Shown here: in pieces, positions 40,677 through 50,006 of the stretch | How positions within the stretch are numbered: position 1 is the first letter of the stretch | Layout of the letters: every line of letters starts with the position of its first letter | Origin: Alphaproteobacteria bacterium | GTDB lineage: Bacteria; Pseudomonadota; Alphaproteobacteria; SP197 | Direction of reading: 5' to 3' | Assembly: GCA_009694045.1 (NCBI GenBank) | Contig: SHVY01000008.1 | Span: 1-64,000, forward strand | DNA: 64,000 nucleotides | The notes under the pieces: model-generated | Database searches by the model: none | The model's input: the letters and a program-made list of their open reading frames with translations, nothing else | What the model was told of the DNA's origin: nothing | Made by a program: the position numbers and the translations under genes

Positions 40677-43514
40677 ATGAAGCTAACGATGTGGGCTCGG
40701 CTCGCGTTCGGGATCGCGGTGGCGATCGCCGTCGCCGCGTTCGGCGGCGCGAGCGGGCGGGCGCAGATCATCTCGCCGGACGCCGTGTCACCGGAGTTCA
40801 TCGATCAGGTCCTAGGCGATTTCCTGGCGCGGCAAGGCCGGCCGCAGAGTTCGCCCCTTCCCCGCGAATCGGCGGTCGATGTGTCACGCATGCAGTCCGC
40901 CCAAGGCGGCGTCGCGGGAGCGCAGACCAAGAGCCCGACCGATGCCGGCCTGATCCAGGCGCCGGAACCGCCCCCGGCCGCCACGTTCAAGCCGTCGCCG
41001 CTGGAGGACGATTACTCGGCCCGGCTCGGCGAGCCGATCACGCTGTTCGGGTACGATTTCTTCGCCAATCCGGCGGCGCCGCCTCGGCTCTTCATCGGAG
41101 CCATTCCCGAGGACTACGTTCTCGGCATCGGCGATGAGATCATCATCAACCTCATCGGCATCCCGTCGCAGGTGATCGCCACACGGGTCGATCTCGAAGG
41201 CCAGGTCGTGCTCCCCAACATCGGACCCGTGGCGGCGGCCGGTCGCCGCTTCTTCGAGTTTCGCGCCGATCTCGAGGCCCAGGTCGCGAAACGGCTGATC
41301 GATACCCAGGTCTTCGCATCGCTGGGCAAGATTCGATCGATCGCCGTGGCCGTTCTGGGCGAGGTCGCCAAACCTGGGGTGCACCAGCTCACCGGCCTGT
41401 CGAGCGTGCTCGATTCCCTGTTCGCCGCCGGCGGCGTCAAGCGCACGGGCAGCCTGCGCGGCATCCAAGTCCTGCGCGGGAACGACCAGCACTGGATCGA
41501 TCTCTACGACCTGCTGCTCGGCGTGGCGCCGTCCGACGATCTCACCATGCAGGACGGCGACCGAATCCTGGTCCCCACCATCGGCGCAACCGTCGCGGTG
41601 GCGGGCAAGGTGCGCCGACCCGCGATCTACGAACTCGCGGACGGGTTGACCGGGGCGGGCCTCGAAGAGGTCATGGCGTTCTCCGGAGGCCCCCTGCGGC
41701 GCAGCGGGAACCGGCTTGTGACCCTGAGCATCGACAGCACCGGACGCGAGCAGGTCTCGGAGACCCGGCAGGACGCGGCGGCCGTGGTTCAGGATGGCGA
41801 CATCATAATCGTCGAGTTCGGCGACGACGTGCAGGTCGGATCGATCTTCCTCGATGGCCATGTGCGCGTGCCAGGTCGGCGCTCGCTGGGATCCGCGCCG
41901 AGCGTGGGCTCGCTCATCGCCGACATTCAGTCGCTCGGCGAGTTCCCCTATCTCCTGTTCGCCGTGCTGCGGACCCATGATCCCTACACGAATTCGCCGG
42001 TGTTCGTGCCGATCGACCTGCAGCGCGTTCTCAGTCACGTACAGGACATCCCCCTGAAGGCCGAGGATCGGGTCATCGTCCTGAGCCTGGAGGATGTGCG
42101 CTACCTGTGGTCCGAGGACGTTCAATCGATCCTGGTTGGCGAGGATCCGTTCGATTCCCGGGCCGAGAAACTCGTTGGGTCCGCCACGGCGAACGGATCC
42201 GTCGACGCCAGTGGTTCGGTGCTCGCCGGCCAGGTCTCCGATCAAGGGGTCGCCGCGGCACCGGTCACGGTCGCGAGCGCATCGGACATCGGGGTGTTCT
42301 CGGATGCGTCCGGGGGGCGCAAGGGTCCGTTCTGCCCTGGACTCACCACGCTGTTCACGGTGGCATCGACGTCGGATCCCGACCGGTTCAGCAACGCGGT
42401 CCTGACCGGGGCCAGGGACCTGGAGCGGATCTCCGTGCCGTCCCGCGATTGCCCCGAGATCTACACGACCTATCCGGATCTGCTTCCCTTCGTTCTCGAA
42501 CACGTGGCCTTGGTGAAGGGCGAAGTCCGCATTCCAGGGGTTTACCCGGTCGCGCCGCAGACCCCCCTGAACAACGTCGTCGCCTATGCCGGAGGTGTCG
42601 GCCGCGACGCCGATCTGCGACGGGTCGAGATCCTGCGCGCGAGCCAGAGCAGCGACGGCGCGACGCGGCTGATGCAAGAGGACGTCCTCGACCTTTCCCA
42701 AGGCGGCATGGAGAACGTCTTCGTCTCTCCGGGCGAGACCGTGGTTCTCACGTCCCAGTTCCGCGATCGCGACTCGAAGCCGGTTCTGCTGGTCGGCGAG
42801 TTCGTTCGCCCCGGCCTGTACGAAATCCGTCGTGGCGAGCGGTTGTCCGAGGTGATCGCGCGGGCCGGTGGCTTGACGCCACAGGCCTATCCCTATGGCG
42901 CCGTCTTCACCCGTGAGCGCATCAAGCAGGTGGAGAAGGTCGGTTTCCAGCGGGCCGCGCGCGAGCTGGAGATCGCCCTTGCCTCGGCGCTGTCGCAGCA
43001 ATCGCTCGGGCTCAATGCCGCGGCCGGGGCCAGCGCGCTCACGTCGCTCGCCGATCAGCTCCGCGGCGCCGAGCCCGTGGGGCGCGTGGTCATCGAGGCC
43101 GACCCCACGGTCCTGCAGGTGCGGCCCGAGCTTGACACCGTGCTCGAAGGCGCCGACCGACTGTTCATGCCGAAGCGCCCCAACTCGGTCACGGTGATCG
43201 GCGACGTCCTGAACGAGGGCACGCTCCAATTCCTGCCGGGCGCGCGGGTTGACGAATACATCGATAAGGCAGGCGGCTTCCGGGGATCGGCGGACGAGAG
43301 CCGGGTCTTCGTCATCCTGCCGAATGGCGAGGCCCAACCGGTCTCGGTCTCGGCCTGGAACTACTCGCCGGTTTCGATCCCGCCGGGCAGCACGGTCGTC
43401 ATACCCAAGGAGCCGGCGCCATTCGACGCGCTCGCCTTCATCAAGAACATCACCCAGATCACCAGCCAGCTCGCGATCTCGGCCGCGGCACTTGCCGCGA
43501 TCGACCGGAGATAA
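40677..43514 (+). CDS. Large SLBB-repeat polysaccharide export protein
   Basis: A 945-residue secreted protein with a cleavable signal peptide (LAFGIAVAIAVAAFGGASGRAQ) and no lipobox cysteine. A Poly_export domain starts near residue 144 (EDYVLGIGDEIIINLIG). Six SLBB-like repeats follow, near residues 222, 306, 388, 614, 701 and 838; for example VAVLGEVAKPGVHQL and VTVIGDVLNEGTLQF. An insertion of about 150 residues between repeats 3 and 4 contains several cysteines (CPGL, DCPE). Ordinary Wza-type proteins are near 380 residues with two repeats. It likely forms a periplasm-spanning export conduit; an outer-membrane part must come from elsewhere. ATG 40677 is chosen over the huge track ORF, whose upstream part is a shadow. 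Confidence 0.88.
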   Translation: MKLTMWARLAFGIAVAIAVAAFGGASGRAQIISPDAVSPEFIDQVLGDFLARQGRPQSSPLPRESAVDVSRMQSAQGGVAGAQTKSPTDAGLIQAPEPPPAATFKPSPLEDDYSARLGEPITLFGYDFFANPAAPPRLFIGAIPEDYVLGIGDEIIINLIGIPSQVIATRVDLEGQVVLPNIGPVAAAGRRFFEFRADLEAQVAKRLIDTQVFASLGKIRSIAVAVLGEVAKPGVHQLTGLSSVLDSLFAAGGVKRTGSLRGIQVLRGNDQHWIDLYDLLLGVAPSDDLTMQDGDRILVPTIGATVAVAGKVRRPAIYELADGLTGAGLEEVMAFSGGPLRRSGNRLVTLSIDSTGREQVSETRQDAAAVVQDGDIIIVEFGDDVQVGSIFLDGHVRVPGRRSLGSAPSVGSLIADIQSLGEFPYLLFAVLRTHDPYTNSPVFVPIDLQRVLSHVQDIPLKAEDRVIVLSLEDVRYLWSEDVQSILVGEDPFDSRAEKLVGSATANGSVDASGSVLAGQVSDQGVAAAPVTVASASDIGVFSDASGGRKGPFCPGLTTLFTVASTSDPDRFSNAVLTGARDLERISVPSRDCPEIYTTYPDLLPFVLEHVALVKGEVRIPGVYPVAPQTPLNNVVAYAGGVGRDADLRRVEILRASQSSDGATRLMQEDVLDLSQGGMENVFVSPGETVVLTSQFRDRDSKPVLLVGEFVRPGLYEIRRGERLSEVIARAGGLTPQAYPYGAVFTRERIKQVEKVGFQRAARELEIALASALSQQSLGLNAAAGASALTSLADQLRGAEPVGRVVIEADPTVLQVRPELDTVLEGADRLFMPKRPNSVTVIGDVLNEGTLQFLPGARVDEYIDKAGGFRGSADESRVFVILPNGEAQPVSVSAWNYSPVSIPPGSTVVIPKEPAPFDALAFIKNITQITSQLAISAAALAAIDRR

Positions 43515-43559
43515 CGCCCCGGAAGCGGCTTAAAGGTCGAATCGAGTGGCGAAGCCGCG

Positions 43560-43871
43560 TTAGCACCCGCCTTCGGCGCTTTCGCACGGCGCGACGATGA
43601 AATCGTCGTAGTCGGTCAACCGCGTGGCTTTGTAAACGCGGCTGTCCTTGCAGTGGACCTTGGCCAGGACCGACTGCACGCCCTCGACCAACCGCAACTC
43701 GACCTCGGAAAGATGGTCGATTTCGCAGTCGTAGTCGTACCCCATCTGATCGCGCAGGTTCACTTCCCAACTGGAGTTTTCCGCGGCCACGCCGATCGGC
43801 GTTTGAAAGGCCAGGACGAAGGCCGCCGTCAGGCAGAAAAACCGTGATCGAACTGCGTGCGACGCGGGCAT
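43560..43871 (-). CDS. Small secreted cysteine-containing protein, unknown function
   Basis: A 103-residue protein with a signal peptide (FFCLTAAFVLAFQTPIGVAAE) and a short mature part with several cysteines (YDCEIDH, VHCKDSR, PCESAEGGC). I do not recognise the family. The start is ATG 43871 because a GGAGGTG site precedes it and it yields a clean signal; the track start adds 33 residues. It lies between the SLBB export gene (convergent) and mrp (same strand, 107 bases upstream). A periplasmic role is all that can be said. Confidence 0.65.
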   Translation of the reverse strand: MPASHAVRSRFFCLTAAFVLAFQTPIGVAAENSSWEVNLRDQMGYDYDCEIDHLSEVELRLVEGVQSVLAKVHCKDSRVYKATRLTDYDDFIVAPCESAEGGC

Positions 43872-43977
43872 CGGCCCACCTCCGTCCAGATTGGCTGCAC
43901 GTCCGAAGACAGGCTCGAATCGAGCCATGGAATCATGACTTTCTCGGTCAAGCAAGCCTCCGATGGCCACCCATCAC

Positions 43978-45072
43978 CTATTGGATGACGATGCGAGGTG
44001 GGCGGCGGGCATCCGACCCCGACGCGGCATCGAGCTTGCGCGCGACGATATCGGCGATGGCCAGATAGGCGGCGGCGTGGGGCCCGGCGGGTTCGGTGGC
44101 GACGATCGGGGTGCCGCTGTCCGACGTTTCGCGGATCGCCATGTGCAGGGGAATCTCGCCGAGGAAGTCGGTACCAAGCTCGGCCGCCGTTCGGCGTGCC
44201 CCGCCGTGGGCGAAGATCTCCGAGCGACCACCGCAGTGGGGGCAGATGAAATAGCTCATGTTCTCGATGATGCCGAACACCGGCACGTCGACCTTGCGGA
44301 ACATGTTGAGCCCCTTGCGTGCGTCGATCAGGGCGATGTCCTGGGGCGTCGAGACGATCACCGCGCCGGTCAGCGGCACCCGTTGCGCCATCGTGAGCTG
44401 GGCATCGCCGGTCCCCGGCGGCAGGTCGCAGACCAAAACGTCCAGTTCGCCCCAAGCCACCTGGTTCAACATCTGCTCCAGGGCCTGGACGACCATGGGG
44501 CCCCGCCAGATCATCGGCGTGTCCTCGGCGACCAGGAACCCCATCGACATGCACTTGATGCCGTAGCCGATCTTCGGCTCCAAGGTACGATCGTCGGTCG
44601 TGCCAGGCCGCCCCGACAGCGCCATCAGCCGGGGGATCGACGGGCCATAGATGTCGGCGTCGAGCAACCCGACCCGGCGGCCCAGCGCGGCGAGGGCGAG
44701 GGCGAGGTTGACCGCCGTCGTCGACTTGCCGACGCCGCCCTTGCCCGAGGCAACCGCCAGGATCGTCTTGATCCCGGGAATGCCCGGCTTGGCCGCCGTG
44801 GCCGCCGGCTTCGCCTCTGGGGGGCGATGTGCCGTCAGGGCGACCGAGACCGACAGAACGCCCGGCAACCGCTCCACGGCCTGTTCGCAGGCTCGGCGCA
44901 AGGGCTCCTTGCGCTCGCCGTCACGGGCGTCCACCTCGAGCGCGAAGCCGACGTTGCCGTCGCGCACCACTAGGCCGTTCACCATCTTGAGGCCGACGAC
45001 GTCGCCGCCGCGATCGGGATCGATCACCTTGGCGAGGGCCGCGAGGACCTCGGATTCGCTCACTCTCGGCAT
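43978..45072 (-). CDS. mrp: Mrp/ApbC-type P-loop ATPase, iron-sulfur cluster carrier
   Basis: A 364-residue Mrp/NBP35-type protein. An N-terminal MIP18-like domain (SESEVLAALAKVIDPDRGGDVV) precedes the ATPase with the deviant Walker A VASGKGGVGKSTTAVN, DADIYGPSIPRL and the C-terminal CPHCGG cysteine pair that binds a bridging cluster. It delivers Fe-S clusters to apoproteins in the cytoplasm. ATG 45072 is the start; the track ORF extends 27 codons too far. It is divergent from hflK. Confidence 0.95.
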   Translation of the reverse strand: MPRVSESEVLAALAKVIDPDRGGDVVGLKMVNGLVVRDGNVGFALEVDARDGERKEPLRRACEQAVERLPGVLSVSVALTAHRPPEAKPAATAAKPGIPGIKTILAVASGKGGVGKSTTAVNLALALAALGRRVGLLDADIYGPSIPRLMALSGRPGTTDDRTLEPKIGYGIKCMSMGFLVAEDTPMIWRGPMVVQALEQMLNQVAWGELDVLVCDLPPGTGDAQLTMAQRVPLTGAVIVSTPQDIALIDARKGLNMFRKVDVPVFGIIENMSYFICPHCGGRSEIFAHGGARRTAAELGTDFLGEIPLHMAIRETSDSGTPIVATEPAGPHAAAYLAIADIVARKLDAASGSDARRPPRIVIQ

Positions 45073-45115
45073 GGAGACTCTCCTGCGGGCCAAACGCCAC
45101 ACGACCTTGGCGCGA

Positions 45116-45143
45116 TTGCGTGGCCTACCTAGCTGACATATAA
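45116..45143 (+). promoter_or_regulatory. Candidate promoter upstream of hflK
   Basis: TTGCGT and ATATAA are spaced by 16 bases in the divergent mrp-hflK region, about 90 bases before the hflK start. The stretch CATATAAGG is AT-rich against a GC-rich background. Confidence 0.3.
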
Positions 45144-45230
45144 GGCGACGCACCCCATATCACCAAGCGCGATGGCCCAGGGTGCCACGCTATCGCCGCG
45201 CGAGCGGTCGGAACAGGGAGGCGGGAGCTA

Positions 45231-46319
45231 ATGGCATGGTCGAATCAGGGTGGCGGCTCCGGAGGTCCATGGGGCCGCGGACCGCAAGGCCCCCAACCCC
45301 CTGACCTCGAGGACCTGCTGAAGAAGGGCCAGGAGCGACTGAAGCAGTTCGTACCCGGCGGCGTCGGCGGCGGGCGGGGGCTGGCAATCATTGGCGTGCT
45401 GGTGATCCTGGTCTGGGCCCTGACCGGGTTCTACCAGGTTCAGCCGGACGAGCAGGGGGTCGAGCTGGTCTTCGGCAAGTGGGTTTCCACGACCCAATCG
45501 GGTCTCAATTACAACGTGCCCGCGCCGTTCGGCGAGGTCTTCACGCCCAAGGTAACCCGCGTCAACCGGGTCGAGATCGGCTACCGCAGCGACGGCTCGA
45601 CGTCCAGCAGCTCGGCCAGGGAGGTGGCGAGCGAGAGCCTGATGCTGACCGGCGACGAGAATATCATCGACATCAATTTCGTGGTGTTCTGGACGATCAA
45701 CAACGCGGGCAAGTATCTGTTCAACATCCGCGCCCCCGAGGCGACGGTGAAGGACGTGGCCGAAAGCGCCATCCGCGAAGTGGTCGGCAAGACCCCGATC
45801 GAGACCGCCATCGCCGAGGGGCGCAGCACGATCGAAACCAACACCCAGGAGCTCATGCAACGAGTTCTGGACACCTACGGCTCGGGAATCACCATCACCC
45901 AGGTCGAGCTGCAGAAGGTCGATCCGCCGGCCGCCGTGATCGATGCCTATCGCGACGTGCAGGCGGCGCTCGCGGATCGCGAACGGCTCATCAACCAGGC
46001 CGAGACCTACCGGAATTCCATCCTGCCGGTGGCGCAAGGCGAGGCATCGAAGCTCCTTCAGGAGGCCGAAGCGTACAAGCAGGTAACCATCAATCGCGCC
46101 CTCGGCGAGGCCAATCGGTTCTCCGCTGTCTACGACCAGTACGTGCTGGCGAAGGACGTCACCGTCAAACGCCTGTATCTGGAAACCATGCAGGAGATCC
46201 TCCACGGCATGAACAAGGTCATCATCGATTCCGGCGCGGGGACCCAGGGTGTCCTGCCCTATCTGCCGCTGCCCGAGCTCGCTCGCCCGGCGCAATCCGC
46301 GACGGGAGGGACCCAGTAA
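45231..46319 (+). CDS. hflK: FtsH protease modulator HflK
   Basis: A 362-residue SPFH-domain membrane protein. A Gly/Pro-rich cytoplasmic N-terminus precedes one membrane helix (LAIIGVLVILVWALTGFY) and then the band-7 domain (VQPDEQGVELVFGKW). It forms a large membrane assembly with HflC that surrounds and regulates the FtsH protease. A GGGAGGCGGGAG site precedes the ATG. The stop shares a base with the hflC start. Confidence 0.96.
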   Translation: MAWSNQGGGSGGPWGRGPQGPQPPDLEDLLKKGQERLKQFVPGGVGGGRGLAIIGVLVILVWALTGFYQVQPDEQGVELVFGKWVSTTQSGLNYNVPAPFGEVFTPKVTRVNRVEIGYRSDGSTSSSSAREVASESLMLTGDENIIDINFVVFWTINNAGKYLFNIRAPEATVKDVAESAIREVVGKTPIETAIAEGRSTIETNTQELMQRVLDTYGSGITITQVELQKVDPPAAVIDAYRDVQAALADRERLINQAETYRNSILPVAQGEASKLLQEAEAYKQVTINRALGEANRFSAVYDQYVLAKDVTVKRLYLETMQEILHGMNKVIIDSGAGTQGVLPYLPLPELARPAQSATGGTQ

Positions 46320-47200
46320 TGCGCGTCGGGCTCATCGGACTGCTGATCGTCGCCATTCTGGTCATCATCGTCGGATCCAGCGCCTATTTCACAGTGCATC
46401 AGAACGAACAGGCCATCGTCCTGCAATTGGGTGACCCGAAGCGGGTCATCCGCGATCCGGGCCTGTACTTCAAGATTCCGATCATGCAGGACGTGGTGAT
46501 CTACGATCGCCGCGTCCTCGACTTCAACAACGAGGTCGACGAGGTCGTCGCCAACGACAAGAAGCGCTTGGTGGTGGATACGTTCGCCCGCTACCGGATC
46601 GAGGATCCGCTCAAATTCTTCCAGGCCGTCGGCGTCGAGGCCGCGGCGCGTGATCGGCTCGGCAATCTGCTCAACGCCGCCATGCGGCGGGTGATCGGGT
46701 CGGTCAAGCTGAGCGACGTGGTCTCCGGCGAGCGCTCGAAACTCATGGGTCAGATCAGGGATTTCGTGAATGCCGAGGCCCTGCAGTTCGGGGTGAACGT
46801 CATCGACGTACGCATTCGCCGCGCGGACCTACCGCAGGAGAACAGCGAGGCGATCTACAAGAGCATGCAGGCGGATCGCGAGCGCATCGCAAGGCAGAAT
46901 CGCGCCGAGGGCGAGGAGCAATCCCTGAAGATCAAGGCCGAGACCGATCGGATGCGCGCCGTCATTCTGTCGGAGGCGACACGGGACTCCGAAATCATCC
47001 GCGGCCAGGGCGATGCCGAGGCCGTGCGCATCTTCGCCGAGGCGTTCGGCAAGGACGCGGAGTTCTTCGCGTTCTACCGCTCGATGCAGGCCTATCGCGA
47101 GGCGTTGGGCGGCTCGAACACCACCATGGTGCTGTCGCCCGACAGCGAGTTCTTCAAGTATTTCGGCGGATCCGCCGGATCGCTGCTGGGCGTGCCGTGA
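46319..47200 (+). CDS. hflC: FtsH protease modulator HflC
   Basis: A 293-residue SPFH protein with an N-terminal membrane helix (LIGLLIVAILVIIVGSSAYF), the HQNEQAIVLQLGDPKRVI start of the band-7 domain and a coiled-coil region with many charged residues (MQADRERIARQNRAEGEEQ). It pairs with HflK. TAATG overlap with hflK gives coupling. The length is normal. Confidence 0.96.
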   Translation: MRVGLIGLLIVAILVIIVGSSAYFTVHQNEQAIVLQLGDPKRVIRDPGLYFKIPIMQDVVIYDRRVLDFNNEVDEVVANDKKRLVVDTFARYRIEDPLKFFQAVGVEAAARDRLGNLLNAAMRRVIGSVKLSDVVSGERSKLMGQIRDFVNAEALQFGVNVIDVRIRRADLPQENSEAIYKSMQADRERIARQNRAEGEEQSLKIKAETDRMRAVILSEATRDSEIIRGQGDAEAVRIFAEAFGKDAEFFAFYRSMQAYREALGGSNTTMVLSPDSEFFKYFGGSAGSLLGVP

Positions 47201-47235
47201 GGGGCGCCTGAGCGGGGGACGCGTTTCCCCAGATC

Positions 47236-47424
47236 ATGAGCGATTTCCTGACGGCGATCGGCTTGGTGCTGGTCATCGAGGGCGTGGTCTACGCGCTCTT
47301 GCCGGATCAGGCGAAGCAGGCGCTCGCGCTCATGATGAAGCAGCCCGCCCAGACTCTCCGAATCGGCGGGCTGGTGGCGGTCGCGGCCGGGTTCGTCATC
47401 GTGTGGGCGGTCCGCAACCTGTGA
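47236..47424 (+). CDS. DUF2065-family small membrane protein
   Basis: A 62-residue protein with two hydrophobic segments (FLTAIGLVLVIEGVVYALL and GGLVAVAAGFVIVWAVRNL) and a short loop with P and K residues between them. This is the DUF2065/YjeT type, which commonly follows hflC. Its function is unknown; co-location suggests involvement with the HflKC-FtsH complex. Confidence 0.9.
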   Translation: MSDFLTAIGLVLVIEGVVYALLPDQAKQALALMMKQPAQTLRIGGLVAVAAGFVIVWAVRNL

Positions 47425-47467
47425 GGGTTCAGCACTCGCGTCGGTTGTTCGTGGAGGAAGTTGCGTC

Positions 47468-48913
47468 ATGCGTCGCTTGATCCGGACTCTGCTTGGTCTC
47501 GCCCTGGTCCTGCCGATCGGCCCCGCGCTGGCCGGTTCAGCCCCGGACAGCTTCGCGGACTTGGCCGAACGGCTGATGCCGGCGGTCGTCAACATCTCGA
47601 CGACGCAGATCGTTCAGGGCCATCCGGCCCTGCCGCAGATGCCCGACCTGCCCGAGGATTCCCCCTTTCGCGAGTTTTCCGAGGAGTTCTTCAATCAGCA
47701 GCAGCAACAGGACGAGGAGGGCCAAACCCGCCGCGTGACCTCGCTCGGCTCGGGTTTCATCATCGACAAGACCGGCTACGTCGTGACCAACAACCACGTC
47801 ATCGCCGACGCGGCCGAGGTCGCGGTGATCTTCAACGACGATACGCAGCTTTCGGCGGAGATCGTCGCCCGCGACCCGAAGACCGATCTCGCCCTGCTCA
47901 AGGTCGAGGCCGACCATGAGCTGCCGTTCGTGCCGTTCGGCGATTCCGACAAGGTGCGGGTCGGCGATTGGGTGCTTGCCATCGGCAACCCGTTCGGCTT
48001 CGGCAACACGGTCACCGCCGGCATCATCTCGGCCAGGCGCCGGGACATCAATGCCGGTCCCTACGACGATTTCCTGCAGACCGACGCGCCGATCAATCGC
48101 GGCAACTCCGGGGGGCCGCTCTTCAATCTGGACGGCGAGGTGATCGGGATCAACACCGCGATCTTTTCGCCTTCGGGGGGTTCGATCGGCATCGGCTTCG
48201 CCACCCCTTCATCGATTGCCTCCCATGTCATCCGGCAACTGCTGGACGTCGGTCGCGTCCGGCGCGGCTGGCTGGGCGTACGGGTGCAATCGGTCGACGA
48301 CGACATCGCCGAAGCATTCGGCCTCGAAGAGCCTACCGGCGCCCTGGTCGCAAGCGTGGCCGCGGACGGACCCGCCGCCGCGGCCAGCGTCGAGGTCGGT
48401 GACGTGATCGTAACCTTCGACGGCAAGCCCATCGCGTCGATGCGCGAGCTTCCCCGGGTCGTGGCCCAGACCGAGGTGGGCAAGTCCGTCGCGGTCGAGA
48501 TCGTGCGGGCCGGCGAACGCAAGACCGTATCCGTGGTTCTGGGCGAATTGCCCGACGAAGAGATGGTCGCCGCCGCCGAGACCACCGCGGAACCCGCGGC
48601 CCCCGAACAGGAGGCGCCGTTGGGCATGAGCTTGGCACCCCTCACCGATCAATCGCGCCAGACCTATCAGGTCGGCGCGGAGGTGACGGGCGTCCTCGTC
48701 GCCGAGGTCGAGCCGGGCAGCCCGGCCGAAGGTGCCGGGCTCGCCGAGGGCGACGTGGTGACCGAGGTCGATCAGCAACCCGTGACCGAGCCCGAGCACG
48801 TCATCGCGCTGGTCGCGTCCGCCAGGGACGCCGCGAAGAAGAAAATCGTCGTTCTCGTCGATCGGCAGGGCGACCCCCGCTTCGTCGCCATCGACCTGGT
48901 CGACCCCGAGTAG
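47468..48913 (+). CDS. degP: Periplasmic serine protease/chaperone of the DegP (Do) family
   Basis: A 481-residue trypsin-fold protease with a signal peptide (LLGLALVLPIGPALAG). The catalytic triad is His110 (VTNNHVIADA), Asp140 (DPKTDLALLKV) and Ser214 (NRGNSGGPLFN). Two PDZ domains follow, the first near residues 270-360 and the second near 395-480. It degrades or refolds misfolded envelope proteins. Position after hflKC is common in this group. The name degP is used for the family; DegQ-type paralogy cannot be excluded. Confidence 0.94.
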   Translation: MRRLIRTLLGLALVLPIGPALAGSAPDSFADLAERLMPAVVNISTTQIVQGHPALPQMPDLPEDSPFREFSEEFFNQQQQQDEEGQTRRVTSLGSGFIIDKTGYVVTNNHVIADAAEVAVIFNDDTQLSAEIVARDPKTDLALLKVEADHELPFVPFGDSDKVRVGDWVLAIGNPFGFGNTVTAGIISARRRDINAGPYDDFLQTDAPINRGNSGGPLFNLDGEVIGINTAIFSPSGGSIGIGFATPSSIASHVIRQLLDVGRVRRGWLGVRVQSVDDDIAEAFGLEEPTGALVASVAADGPAAAASVEVGDVIVTFDGKPIASMRELPRVVAQTEVGKSVAVEIVRAGERKTVSVVLGELPDEEMVAAAETTAEPAAPEQEAPLGMSLAPLTDQSRQTYQVGAEVTGVLVAEVEPGSPAEGAGLAEGDVVTEVDQQPVTEPEHVIALVASARDAAKKKIVVLVDRQGDPRFVAIDLVDPE

Positions 48914-48932
48914 CGATCTTGGACGGCCCATC

Positions 48933-49883
48933 GTGCGACCGCGTGGACTCGTCGCCCTTGTCGGACCCACCGCTAGCGGCAAATCCGATCTAGCCGTTGC
49001 CTTGGCGCGTACGTTCGGCGGCGTCGTCATCAACGCCGACAGCATGCAGGTGTACCGCGAACTCGCGATTCTCACCGCGCGACCGACCCTGCCGAACCGC
49101 GCGTCCGTTCCGCACCGATTGTACGGCATTCTGCCGGTCTCCGAGCCGTGCTCGGCGGCACGCTGGTGCGCGCTGGCCCAAACCGAGATCGATGCCGCCC
49201 TGGACGCCGGGGCACTTCCGATCCTGGTCGGTGGTACCGGGCTCTATCTGAAGGCCCTGCTCGACGGTCTCGCCCCGGTCCCCGACGTTCCGCCGACCGT
49301 ACGCCAGGCGGTCCGGGAACGGCTGGCGCGGTTGGGAGTGGAGGGGATGTGGCGCGACCTCGCCCGCCGCGATCCCGCGATCGCCGCGACGTTGCAGCCC
49401 GCCGATCGCCAAAGGATCCTGCGAGCCTTCGAGGTCGTGGAGGCCACCGGCCGCCCCCTCTCCGTCTGGCAGGAGTTGCCGCGCGAGGGTGCCTGGCCGG
49501 GACGCGTCCTCACCCTCCTCCTGGATCCGCGCCGGGACTGGCTCTACCGCCGCTGCGACGCGCGGTTCGCCCGGATGCTCGCCCACGGGGCCCGCGACGA
49601 GGCGGCGGCGATTCTCGGCCTCGATCTCGACCCCGGCCTGCCCGCCATGAAGACCCTCGGTCTGCGGGACCTCATGGACCATCTTCGCGGCACCATCGGC
49701 CTGCTGGCCGCCAAGGCCCGCGCCCAGCAAGCCACCCGCAACTACGCCAAACGGCAGACCACCTGGTTCCGGCACCAGCTTCCCCAGGCGATCCAGTGCA
49801 CGGCCACGTCCCGAACTCAGCTCGAGCCCCGGATGCGGAGCGCCATCGGCGACTTCCTACAGGAGTTGACCGTTTCCGACTAA
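48933..49883 (+). CDS. miaA: tRNA dimethylallyltransferase
   Basis: A 316-residue enzyme that adds a dimethylallyl group to A37 of tRNAs reading UNN codons. The P-loop is VALVGPTASGKSDLAVALA, followed by NADSMQVYREL, LVGGTGLYLKALLDGLAPVP and the C-terminal ATRNYAKRQTTWFRHQ. The start is GTG 48933. It lies 19 bases after degP and upstream of ilvB. Confidence 0.96.
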   Translation: MRPRGLVALVGPTASGKSDLAVALARTFGGVVINADSMQVYRELAILTARPTLPNRASVPHRLYGILPVSEPCSAARWCALAQTEIDAALDAGALPILVGGTGLYLKALLDGLAPVPDVPPTVRQAVRERLARLGVEGMWRDLARRDPAIAATLQPADRQRILRAFEVVEATGRPLSVWQELPREGAWPGRVLTLLLDPRRDWLYRRCDARFARMLAHGARDEAAAILGLDLDPGLPAMKTLGLRDLMDHLRGTIGLLAAKARAQQATRNYAKRQTTWFRHQLPQAIQCTATSRTQLEPRMRSAIGDFLQELTVSD

Positions 49884-50006
49884 CCGCCTAATTTCAATAG
49901 CTTGCCGTGGGGGCGTGTCCCCGCGCAATGGTGTGCGCCTGTTCGCCTACCGCGGGTGACGCGATTGTGCGCGCCCGTCGGCGGCGTTCTCGCAAGGAGA
50001 AGGATC

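Noticed and set aside
40884-43337. 817-residue minus-strand ORF opposite the SLBB gene
   Set aside because: Antisense shadow with no domain character; the plus strand carries recognised repeats.
39495-43514. 1339-residue ORF that looks like one giant protein
   Set aside because: The first part is an out-of-frame shadow of the SGNH-like gene. The real SLBB protein starts at 40677 with a clear signal peptide.
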